Assembly: GCA_003140215.1 (NCBI GenBank)
Contig: PLJL01000004.1
Location: 880,661-944,660 of the forward strand
Length of the DNA: 64,000 nt
Direction: 5' to 3'
DNA from: Vulcanimicrobiota bacterium
Lineage (GTDB): Bacteria; Vulcanimicrobiota; Vulcanimicrobiia; Vulcanimicrobiales; Vulcanimicrobiaceae
This document shows positions 50,370 through 57,704 of the stretch, in pieces. Below the pieces are notes generated by a model. That model saw nothing but the letters and a program-made list of their open reading frames with translations. It had not been told where the DNA came from and searched no databases. The translations under genes were made by a program, and so were the position numbers. Within the stretch, counting starts at the first letter, position 1. Each line of letters opens with the position of its first letter.

Positions 50370-51221
50370 TTAGCGTGCACGTTTCACGTCGTCGGGACTG
50401 ATGATCGGCGAGTTGTTTCCCCACGACGTGCGTTCATGATCGATGATCGCGGCGATGTCGTTATCGCTGAGCTGTGGAAACGCCGGCATCTGACTTGCAT
50501 ACGGCTTACCGACGATCGTCTTACCATGAAGTCCGCGCAAGACTATGCCGATATGCAACTTCGGGTCTTTCGCCGTGACGACCGGATCGCCGGCGAGCGC
50601 AGGAAAACCACCCGGAACGCCTGCGCCGTTTACCCCGTGGCAGGCCGAGCAGTTGGTGGCGTACAGTTGCGGCCCGGTCGCCGCATAGTCGAAGCCAGCC
50701 GCGACGCCATGGCCGCTGTACGCCATCGGAGCCTTTTCGCCCATCGGTGCGTTTGCCGCCGCAACAGCATTAGGCGCGTCACCTTGAAGGAACGCGGTCG
50801 GCTGCTGAAACTCGGTCAGTCCGTACCAGCCGGCCCACGCGGCGATGAGCGCCGACATGACCCACGTCCACACGGGAATCGGTCCGCTAGACTCGGCACG
50901 CACCGGGTCGAACGGCTCATTGGCGCTGAACGCGTTGACCGCGAGCTCGAGCCGTCCGCTGACACGCTCGTTCGCGCGCAGCCCCGTGACGGTAATTCCA
51001 GGACCGTTTTGAACGACGAAGGGAATCACTCGTACCCCGGCATGTCCGAGCGCATCCTGTGCCCGGACACGTAACACATGGGGCCCGTCTTCAAGTGCGG
51101 TCGTGTCGAGTTCGGCCGTCGCCGGGGGATGATACGTCGCGAGCGGTTCCGTCGCGTCGTCCAGATAGACGCTGAGTGAAACGACCTTGCCGCTTTCCGG
51201 ATAACCCTCCGACGGCTGCAT
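50370..51221 (-). CDS. CcoP-like cytochrome c with N-terminal Ig-like domain
   Basis: 283 aa. Residues ~1-90 resemble a bacterial Ig-like/chitobiase-type beta domain (ATYHPPATAELDTTALEDG). One transmembrane helix spans about 117-135, then a single cytochrome c domain with CSACH (191-195) and the methionine region YASQMPAFPQLSDNDIAAII. Normal CcoP has two haem c domains and no Ig-like part, so this is a divergent subunit III. Its ATG overlaps the stop of the small subunit gene (TGATG). Confidence 0.75.
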   Translation of the reverse strand: MQPSEGYPESGKVVSLSVYLDDATEPLATYHPPATAELDTTALEDGPHVLRVRAQDALGHAGVRVIPFVVQNGPGITVTGLRANERVSGRLELAVNAFSANEPFDPVRAESSGPIPVWTWVMSALIAAWAGWYGLTEFQQPTAFLQGDAPNAVAAANAPMGEKAPMAYSGHGVAAGFDYAATGPQLYATNCSACHGVNGAGVPGGFPALAGDPVVTAKDPKLHIGIVLRGLHGKTIVGKPYASQMPAFPQLSDNDIAAIIDHERTSWGNNSPIISPDDVKRAR

Positions 51222-51397
51222 CAGCGGTCGTCCTTAAAGATGAGGTTCTTTGGGTGGTCGGGCGCCGTCTCGCCGGGCCAGAACGTTACGCGAAAGGCCA
51301 GCACGAACGCGAGCAGGGTGACGAGCGCGCCGGCGATCACGACGATCGCGCCCAAAAGATCGCCGCCGGCCGGGGGCCCCATCTGCATACCGTTCAT
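51221..51397 (-). CDS. small membrane subunit of cbb3 oxidase (CcoQ-like)
   Basis: 58 aa: a hydrophobic helix (LLGAIVVIAGALVTLLAFVL) then FRVTFWPGE and a charged tail. Position between ccoO and the ccoP-like gene, with overlapping start and stop on both sides, is that of ccoQ. Sequence of CcoQ is poorly conserved, so the call rests on context. Confidence 0.65.
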   Translation of the reverse strand: MNGMQMGPPAGGDLLGAIVVIAGALVTLLAFVLAFRVTFWPGETAPDHPKNLIFKDDR

Positions 51398-51984
51398 GGT
51401 GATGGCGCGCGTGACGGAAGGGACGGCTGCTTGAGTGACTTCAGGTAGGCCACGAGATCTTGCTCCTCGCGCGTGGCGACGATGACTTTCCCCGGTGGCG
51501 CGTATTCCGGCGGAATGCTCACGACTGCGTCGCCGGGCGCGGCGTGATCCTTGGCGACGAACATCCATGGATATGCCGGCATGATCGATCCGTGCACGAG
51601 CGCACGCGGTTCGTAGAGGTGGATCGACTGCCAGACGTCGCTCGGCTGGCGTGCGCCGATGTTGCTCAAGTCGGGTCCCGTCCGCTCGGAACCGAGTAGC
51701 TGCGGCGTCGAGAACGCGTAATCGCCCGCCCTCGAAGGTCGACCCCAGACGCGATCTTGCGCCAGCGGACGGACCTGCTGCGTGTGGCAGTACGAACATC
51801 CCTCGCCGACGTACACGTCGCGTCCGCGCACGGCTGCCGCGTCGAGCGGGACGAGTCCCGCGGAAGCTGGAGTCTTCGACAAGATCGCGCCGGGGATGAT
51901 TCCCATGACGAGCGCCATAAACGCATAGACGCCGGCGGCACTCAGTACCAGGACGCGCACGTTGTCCATGCCGCGCCGTTTCAT
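51394..51984 (-). CDS. ccoO: cbb3-type oxidase subunit II, mono-haem cytochrome c
   Basis: 196 aa. N-terminal membrane anchor (VLVLSAAGVYAFMALVMGII), haem motif CSYCH (63-67) in VGEGCSYCHTQQVRPL, and GPDLSNIGAR and MPAYPWMF in the C-terminal part with the axial Met. These are CcoO/FixO hallmarks. The ATG overlaps the ccoN stop (ATGA), and its own stop overlaps the next ATG. Confidence 0.85.
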   Translation of the reverse strand: MKRRGMDNVRVLVLSAAGVYAFMALVMGIIPGAILSKTPASAGLVPLDAAAVRGRDVYVGEGCSYCHTQQVRPLAQDRVWGRPSRAGDYAFSTPQLLGSERTGPDLSNIGARQPSDVWQSIHLYEPRALVHGSIMPAYPWMFVAKDHAAPGDAVVSIPPEYAPPGKVIVATREEQDLVAYLKSLKQPSLPSRAPSP

Positions 51985-53423
51985 GTGCGAATACTTTCCG
52001 CGGCAAGCGATATCGGCGACGAGGATGTCGTCGTCGGCGCAGGAGCCAGCGTCATCCGCCAGACGTTGTAGGCGAAAATGGCGTGCGCCAGCAACATCAT
52101 CGTTCCGGAGACGGCGCGCCCGCTCCAATAGGGCGCCGCCGCCTCGACGGACGCGATGAACGGATCGCCGTTCGCCCATGTGATGCCTTGGACGGTGCCG
52201 GCGACCGACAGAACCAGCACGTAGATCGTCACACCCAAGAACGCAAGCCAGAAGTGCAATCCGACAAGGAGCAGCGGAGGGCGCTTCCCGGTCGCCATCG
52301 GCAAGAGTCCATAGATGCCGCCCCAGGCGATGAAGGTGATGAAGCCGTACATCGTGAGGTGCGAGTGCCCGACTGTGAAGTTCGTAAGGTGCCATATCGC
52401 TTGTAGACTGCGAAACGCCTCGACGGTGCCTTGTGTCGAACCCACGAAATAGTACAACACGCCGACGAAGAAGAACGGCAGTGCATACGAGCGGCGGACC
52501 GTCGCCCAGCGGCCGCGCATCGTCAGCCAAAAATTTCCGGTGCCGGCCCAGACCGGCACGAGCATCCCTACGCTAAAGACGATCGCCAGCGTCTGAAACC
52601 ACCACGGCAATGGCGAGAACTCGTAGTGATGCGCGCCGATGACCGGGTAAAACACGAGGTTCGTCCAAAAGCCGAGGACGCCGAGCGCGTACGAATAGAT
52701 CGGACGATTCAGAAGTTTCGGAAGCGAGTAGTACGTGACACCGAGCGCGAGGAACGTGAACCACATCCCGACGGCGTTGTGCATGTAGAACCCTTGCACC
52801 GCCACTTGACCTAGACCGTACTGATAGATCGGGATGGCCGCAGTGACGCCCAGGATCGTCGTGAAGATGAAGCCGCCGATCGTGTACCAGTTCGCAATGT
52901 AGATCTCGCGTTCACGCCGAGCCATAACCGTCGCAACGACGACGACTCCGCTCAGAACGACTGCGAGGAGGAAGAAGGCTGCGACCCACCAGACCCATTC
53001 GCGATATTCTTGACTGCCGTTGCTGATGCCGAGATCGAGGGTTATGCCTCCCAGGACGGCGGCAATGTTGTATGACCACAACGCCGCCCACGCGAGCCGC
53101 TTTTGGCGCAGATGAACACCCGACGATCGCGCGGCGACGTAGAACGCGAGACCGGTAAGCGCGACCGACGCCCAGCCGTAGAACGTGCCGTTCGTGTGGA
53201 TCGCCCGCAGACGTCCGAACGAAAGGAGCGGATTCGTCGCCAGATCCGGATACGTGAACTTGAAGCTAAGGAGCAGCCCGATCGCGGTCGTGATCAACAG
53301 CCACAGGGTCGCCGAAATCGTAAACGCGCTGAAGATGGCGACGTCTTCGGCAACGGAAGCCTCATCGAACCGCTCGCGGGGGCTTAGACTGCCAACAGTC
53401 GCAGTCGACATCGTTTCATTCAT
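51981..53423 (-). CDS. ccoN: cbb3-type cytochrome c oxidase subunit I
   Basis: 480 aa from the ATG at 53423 (or M5 at 53411); the open frame extends upstream into the ferredoxin gene, but that part is not ccoN. Twelve or so membrane helices. Ligands: H76 (IHTNGTFYGW) and H355 region (VGHSHLTMYG, H353/H355) for haems, H215 (FYMHNAVGM) and H265/H266 (GAHHYEF) around CuB. Terminal oxidase that reduces oxygen to water; cbb3 enzymes usually have high oxygen affinity. First gene of the minus-strand oxidase operon. Confidence 0.88.
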   Translation of the reverse strand: MNETMSTATVGSLSPRERFDEASVAEDVAIFSAFTISATLWLLITTAIGLLLSFKFTYPDLATNPLLSFGRLRAIHTNGTFYGWASVALTGLAFYVAARSSGVHLRQKRLAWAALWSYNIAAVLGGITLDLGISNGSQEYREWVWWVAAFFLLAVVLSGVVVVATVMARREREIYIANWYTIGGFIFTTILGVTAAIPIYQYGLGQVAVQGFYMHNAVGMWFTFLALGVTYYSLPKLLNRPIYSYALGVLGFWTNLVFYPVIGAHHYEFSPLPWWFQTLAIVFSVGMLVPVWAGTGNFWLTMRGRWATVRRSYALPFFFVGVLYYFVGSTQGTVEAFRSLQAIWHLTNFTVGHSHLTMYGFITFIAWGGIYGLLPMATGKRPPLLLVGLHFWLAFLGVTIYVLVLSVAGTVQGITWANGDPFIASVEAAAPYWSGRAVSGTMMLLAHAIFAYNVWRMTLAPAPTTTSSSPISLAAESIRT

Positions 53424-53509
53424 TTTCCAAAGAATGCCGGGCGGGGAAACAGATCGTCGACGCCGGCGCCCAACGACTTGCGATCCCCGAGTGTTGAACA
53501 CGAGAGACC

Positions 53510-53750
53510 TTAGTTGTCGTGGTCCGCGTTGATCGGGGAATAGTGTCTCCATTCGTCCGGGATGTCGGCATTTGGCATACATTGCTTCGACGGGGCAGGC
53601 GGACACACATGCGCCGCAATCGATGCACGCCTCGGGGGCTATGTAGAGTTGGAGGTCGGCGTCGCCACCGTGGATGCAAGCGACGGGACAGACGTCGATG
53701 CAGGACTTGTCTTTCGTTCCGATGCACGGCCCGGTGAAGACGTAGGGCAT
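53510..53750 (-). pseudogene. 7Fe-type ferredoxin (FdxA-like) with a frameshift
   Basis: MPYVFTGPCIGTKDKSCIDV, CPVACIHGGDADLQL and CIDCGACVSACPVEAMYAK give all cluster cysteines. The next residues (ADIPDEWRHYSPINADHDN, stop at 53510) are one frame away, so a single indel near 53580 separates them. Unshifted, the frame runs on into ccoN. Because the iron-sulfur part is intact, a functional shortened protein or a sequencing error is possible. Confidence 0.7.
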
Positions 53751-53911
53751 GAAGGCGAAACGAACCCTTCTTAGGAGCTCTGGGATCCTCCGGCATCGAA
53801 AATCCTTGAATTACGGGCCTTTCTCACCTATCACAAGCAGCACTCTATGCCAGCTGTGCGGCACAGTCGCCGCGATCAGGCTGAGGTCCCGGGCCGAAAC
53901 GCCGGGCTCGC

Positions 53912-53997
53912 GTCCGAAACGGTTCCCTTTCGGACATTTCCGGAGTGAACGGAGCCGCGCGGGTTCACGCGTCTCAAAAGGGCCGTCCGAAACGGCC
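53912..53997 (+). repeat. res-like inverted repeats upstream of resolvase
   Basis: GTCCGAAA (53912-53919) and TTTCGGAC (53928-53935) form a perfect palindrome. GTCCGAAA recurs at 53985-53992 inside GGCCGT-CCGAA-ACGGCC (53981-53997), and GTGAAC/GTTCAC (53945-53950, 53973-53978) form another. Paired inverted sites in the ~120 bp before a resolvase gene are what a res recombination site looks like. Confidence 0.6.
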
Positions 53998-54032
53998 ACC
54001 CTGTTGGCAGACGCGCCGCGCATCTTTGGGAG

Positions 54033-54662
54033 ATGAAAACGATCGGGTACGCGCGGGTCAGCACCGACGACCAGACCTCGGCGCTCCAGCTTGATGCATT
54101 GCGCGCAGCCGGCAGCCACGAGATTTTCGACGATGCCGCCGGCGGAGTTCGTCGCGATCGGCCGGGGCTAACGGGGGCGCTCGCCGCTGTCGGCAGGGGC
54201 GACGTTCTTGTCGTATGGCGGCTAGACCGCCTCGGACGTTCGCTGCGGCACCTCCTCGAAATCGTCGAATCCCTGCGCGATCGCGGTGTCGCCCTGCGGT
54301 CGCTAACCGAGGCGGTCGATACATCGACGGCGACAGGCAAGCTGGTATACGGCATTCTGGGCTCGATCGCCGAGTTTGAACGCGAGTTGATCCGCGAGCG
54401 TACGGTCTCGGGAATCCGCGCCGCACGTCGACGCGGCATCCACTGTGGTCGGCGACGCGGGCTCAGCCCGTCTCAGGTCGAGCTGGCGCGGTTCGCACTG
54501 ACCGCTGCGGACGCCACCATCGCCCATGTCGCCCGCCAAATGCGCGTCAGCCGCGCGACTCTTTACCGTGAGCTTTCGATGTGCTCGAAAACGCGTGAGC
54601 CGACAGCTTCGACCGTTGACGGGTCGTTCGAGGCGGTGCCACCGTGCGGATCCTCGGCATGA
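54033..54662 (+). CDS. serine recombinase (resolvase/invertase)
   Basis: 209 aa. Catalytic serine S10 in IGYARVSTDDQ, VVWRLDRLGRSLRHL (GRS at 68-70), AEFERELIRERT and a C-terminal helix-turn-helix (TIAHVARQMRVSRATLYREL, ~164-183). All resolvase-family motifs are present at normal length. Candidate res sites lie just upstream. No transposase lies next to it, so it may be the remaining resolution module of a Tn3-like element or an independent DNA invertase. Confidence 0.88.
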   Translation: MKTIGYARVSTDDQTSALQLDALRAAGSHEIFDDAAGGVRRDRPGLTGALAAVGRGDVLVVWRLDRLGRSLRHLLEIVESLRDRGVALRSLTEAVDTSTATGKLVYGILGSIAEFERELIRERTVSGIRAARRRGIHCGRRRGLSPSQVELARFALTAADATIAHVARQMRVSRATLYRELSMCSKTREPTASTVDGSFEAVPPCGSSA

Positions 54663-54689
54663 TCAGGGCGCCTTCGAGGTGCGAACTAG

Positions 54690-54995
54690 ACTTACGAATA
54701 TACCCTCAAAAACGCTGCGGTCGCGCGTGTATCCGCCGAGACCGATGAGCGAAGGTATCGCAATTTTAGACATTCAGCCTGGCTCCGGGTACAGGCGCCG
54801 GAATCAGAGACCGCTGAACTTGATCTGCTCCACACCGCGTACGCCCTTGGGGAAGACAACCAATGCCGAAAACCATCCATTCTCGTTTACGCGCCGTGGG
54901 TTAGAGATTTCGGCGACCCAGCAACGTGTGCCGAATACGAACGCAGCGCTAATCAGTGGCGCGATCTGGCCCTACGTATCCTCGGGGACCTTTAA
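54690..54995 (+). pseudogene. coding-like fragment without start codon
   Basis: An open frame of 101 codons with strong protein character (NFRHSAWLRVQAPE, ELDLLHTAYALGEDN, ILVYAPWVRDFGDPAT, YERSANQWRDLALRILGDL) ending at TAA. It begins after a TAG and contains no ATG, GTG or TTG near its 5' end. Family not recognised. Probably a 5'-truncated relic. Confidence 0.35.
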
Positions 54996-55098
54996 GGCTT
55001 CTCACGCGGGTGCCGCCTACGTAACCCTCGAGCCCGTGGCGCGGCGACGGCACGTCTAACCGTTGTACCCAGCCAAAGGCCGCACATGCGGCTAGAGG

Positions 55099-55304
55099 TC
55101 ACCTGCGAACCGAGAGAGCCGCCACATCGACGGCTTCGACCGCTCTCTCATCTAACTCTGCGACAACGGCGACGAGATCAGCGGGCGCATCATTGATGTC
55201 GACAAGCGTTCCGAGATACTCTAGTGCGGCCAAGGATAGTGTCGCTGACGAATAGGTGGCGCGAACGCCTTTTGGGTTCCATCGCTGGCCACTCTGTGCT
55301 GATC
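55099..55304 (-). pseudogene. RES-domain toxin remnant
   Basis: SGQRWNPKGVRATYSSATLS followed by LAALEYLGTLVDI and PADLVAVVAELDER matches the core of the RES family (xxRWxPxGxxxxYTSxSxALAxLE), NAD+-degrading toxins of Xre-RES pairs. Its 5' end is cut at the IS3 end at 55305 and it stops early at 55099, so the catalytic C-terminal part is missing. Confidence 0.65.
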
Positions 55305-55466
55305 TGAAGTGACTCCGCGGTTTCTGGACAGATTAGGCGCTTAATTCGGCCTGCCGGTTACGCCATTCCGCCGGCGGGAGGTAGTCGAGGCGCGAGTGCG
55401 GCCGCGACTCGTTGTAGTGCGTGACCCAAGCCGTCATCGCGGACTTCGCTTTAAGCTCGCATTCAC
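55305..55466 (-). mobile_element. IS3-family element end with transposase C-terminus
   Basis: AMTAWVTHYNESRPHSRLDY then LPPAEWRNRQAELSA and a stop at 55333 is the C-terminal end of an IS3 OrfB transposase, including the last DDE Glu region. The outer sequence TGAAGTGACTCCGCGGTTTC (55305 on) followed by TGGACAG is like an IS3-type terminal inverted repeat. The rest of the element is gone. Confidence 0.75.
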
Positions 55467-55493
55467 CGGATGAGAACCGGCTTCGACAAGAGG

Positions 55494-55955
55494 TTACGTC
55501 GGCCACTCACCATCGACTGCCCGTTGAACGATGTACGGGCCAATGATGATCCTGCAGCGCGACGTAATATCTGGTCGCCCGAGAAGCGATACGCGTATAA
55601 GGAGATCAATCTTTCCGACGGGCAGCCTGCCATCCCACGGCCAACTCTCTCCACGGCCTACGTCGCGAACCCGTACGTCGACCACCCGTCTCATTCGGGT
55701 CACTCGTCCCGAGGCATCGGTGAGAATAAAGCCGGAAACCGTTGCATGTCGCACCTCACGTACATTCGTGATCTCGACTTCCCCGTCCGCATACTCTGTC
55801 TCGTAGCCAGACGGGATCGGGTCCGGCACTTCGCCGACGCCGCCGTAGAAGCATGAAAGGAACTTCGCGTGCCCGGTCTCCGTGGCCGAGCTGCCGATAA
55901 CCGGCGTTGCTAGGACACTGCACAAAGCGAACGCGAGCGCAGACGAATATCGCAC
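55494..55955 (-). CDS. secreted hypothetical protein
   Basis: 153 aa from the GTG at 55955, which gives a signal peptide (VRYSSALAFALCSVLATPVI, cleavage near GSSA). No good ribosome-binding site precedes it. The mature part is beta-rich with two cysteines (FLSCFYGG and TSRCRIII) that may pair. No family recognised. The gene lies beside mobile remnants. Confidence 0.55.
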   Translation of the reverse strand: MRYSSALAFALCSVLATPVIGSSATETGHAKFLSCFYGGVGEVPDPIPSGYETEYADGEVEITNVREVRHATVSGFILTDASGRVTRMRRVVDVRVRDVGRGESWPWDGRLPVGKIDLLIRVSLLGRPDITSRCRIIIGPYIVQRAVDGEWPT

Positions 55956-56030
55956 GTGAGCTTTTAGCGCATCAGAGCGGCATCGGGGGACATGAACGTG
56001 ATTCTCCTCAGGTATAGTTAAGCGCGCATA

Positions 56031-56198
56031 CGCCCGGCTCGCCTCGGCGAGCGCGCGGAGGCGATCGGCGAGCTGCGCACGGCGGTCGAGACGAACGAGC
56101 CGTGGACGATTCTGCTGCCGCTGGACCGCGTCTTCAACGACCTGCGCGACGACCGCGCGTATCGCAGCCTGCTGCCGCTCGCCGTCACCGCGCGCTGA
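56031..56198 (+). pseudogene. C-terminal fragment of a TPR-type protein
   Basis: RLGERAEAIGELRTAVETNE then PWTILLPLDRVFNDLRDDRA and YRSLLPL resembles the last TPR and the tail (xDPWLxxLKxDPxFDxLRxDPRFxxLL) of adenylate-cyclase/TolB-like or regulator-TPR proteins. No upstream part is present. Confidence 0.4.
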
Positions 56199-56344
56199 GG
56201 TCTGAAACGCTGTCGTGCGCATTGGTGCACGATGTGGGGAGATCGGTAGAGTCGCGCGGGTTTGAATCGAACACCGTAGGGTAACGGCGAGCGAGCCCTC
56301 AGACGCCTGGAGTGGAGGGCGCCGCCGCCCGCACCCGCGCAGCG

Positions 56345-57325
56345 CTACGGGCAGCTCGTCATCGTGAAATCGCCGATGACGCCATGCGACATTCCGGCAG
56401 CATCGACCAACCACACGTTCCATTTGTGTGGAGACGAGCCGGCGCACAGCGCTGCCGGTGCGGTCGCGGTCGCGATCCCGCCGGAAAATGCGCTAAGCGG
56501 CGTCGTCACCGCACCGGCGGTGCTGAACGTCAGGTTCGCGGTGAACAGCAACGTCAAGCCCGGCGGCGTGGGACGCTCTTGGATGACGGTGATGATCGAA
56601 CTGGGCGGCCCGAAGCACGGTCTGGCGATCGCGGCGAGCGCGCCGGCGTTCACGTAGCACGGGACGGCGCCTGATGTTCCGGTCGTGCCGGGCGGCGCCG
56701 CCGTCGGGATCGTCGCGGGCGGCGCAGCGAGCGAACCCCGCGGGCCGGTGACGCTTACGTCGTCGACGACCGCGCCGCAGTTCGTCGGCGCGTCAAGACT
56801 GCGCAGCGTGATGCGCGTCAGCGCGGCGGTAGCCCGAAACGTAAACGACTCGCGAACCCACTTGCGCTTCGACACGCTGATCCGGTTCGTATCGACCGCA
56901 AACGAATGCGCCGTCACCCCCGCGACCGCTTGCATGCGCTTGACGTCGGGAGCGCAGTCGCCGTTTCCGGAGAGCATGAACGTAAAGACGTACAGGGCTC
57001 CCGGACGCGTTGCGATATTTTGCACGATCGCGCCCGGACCCGGCGTGCCGTCGAGATCGACGCTTCGCCCGCCATCGGCACCGCGCCAGTACGTACCGAT
57101 ATAGTCGACCGTGACGCCGGTGACCGTCCAGCCGGTGATGCTTTGGTCGCCTGGGCGCAGCGTCGCGAACGAGCCGGGGTTTCGGCCCTGCTCGAAGTTC
57201 ACGTTGACGATCAGCTCCGCGGCGATTGCAGGCGGCGTCGTCGCGACGAGGATCGTGGCCCCGGCGGCGAGCGCGCAGAGAAAAAGATAAAGACGAGTCA
57301 GCACGAAATCCCCACGTTTTATCAC
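56345..57325 (-). CDS. secreted DUF642/choice-of-anchor C family protein
   Basis: 326 aa from the GTG at 57325 with GAGGAG 6 nt upstream. Signal peptide: LTRLYLFLCALAAGATILVA, cleaved after IAA. Mature N-terminus NVNFEQGRNPGSFATL, TGWTVTGVTVDYIGTYW and GRSVDLDGTPGPGAI are typical of the DUF642 galactose-binding-like domain (to ~190). A Pro/Ala/Thr-rich linker follows, then ~110 residues of beta-rich sequence. Probably an extracellular or cell-surface carbohydrate-binding protein. Confidence 0.75.
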   Translation of the reverse strand: MIKRGDFVLTRLYLFLCALAAGATILVATTPPAIAAELIVNVNFEQGRNPGSFATLRPGDQSITGWTVTGVTVDYIGTYWRGADGGRSVDLDGTPGPGAIVQNIATRPGALYVFTFMLSGNGDCAPDVKRMQAVAGVTAHSFAVDTNRISVSKRKWVRESFTFRATAALTRITLRSLDAPTNCGAVVDDVSVTGPRGSLAAPPATIPTAAPPGTTGTSGAVPCYVNAGALAAIARPCFGPPSSIITVIQERPTPPGLTLLFTANLTFSTAGAVTTPLSAFSGGIATATAPAALCAGSSPHKWNVWLVDAAGMSHGVIGDFTMTSCP

Positions 57326-57704
57326 GATCAACTCCTCGATGGCCTCAGTTGCGAGCCGCCTGCCGCGCCGCTGCGGGGAAGTCCTCTTTCGAGACGTTTT
57401 CTCGTCCAAGGTAGATCGGTTTTGCCACAGTGTCTCGTTGAACCAAGCGGTACATGGCTCCCGAGAGTTTTCAACGGGGATGCTGGTTCCGTCGACATTT
57501 TTCCGTGGACGGCCGCGAGACCAGCAAAATCCGTCTGCTAACCGCTTCACGACCGAGGAAAACGCTTCGAAGGATGCCCATTCGCTATGAAATGTAGGTT
57601 CGTTGTTCTCCGTAGTCGCGCACTCGACGCAAAGAAAAAGGACCCGCTATCGGCGAGTCCTTCTGCATTTCAGATCGTAGCTGCGGATGCCGGCGTTTCG
57701 GGAG
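57326..57704. other. intergenic gap with terminator
   Basis: 380 bases between two minus-strand genes. It holds the terminator listed at 57631-57662 and presumably the promoter of the DUF642 gene. No supported gene. Confidence 0.5.
57631..57662 (-). terminator. Rho-independent terminator of the phospholipase D gene
   Basis: On the minus strand AAGGACTCGC pairs with GCGGGTCCTT (one mismatch) around CGATA and is followed by TTTCTTT. It is 43 nt after the stop of the gene at 57705. Confidence 0.8.

Noticed and set aside
51221-52530. Long open frames extending upstream of ccoO and the small subunit
   Set aside because: Extensions shadow the ccoN and ccoO genes; overlapping ATGA junctions set the true starts.
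51981-53750. Apparent ferredoxin-ccoN fusion protein
   Set aside because: The natural ferredoxin C-terminus and stop are present one frame away, so the fusion comes from an indel.
56240-56290. tRNA-like TTTGAATCGAAC segment
   Set aside because: No acceptor stem or anticodon arm can be folded around it; no tRNA genes were found in the window.
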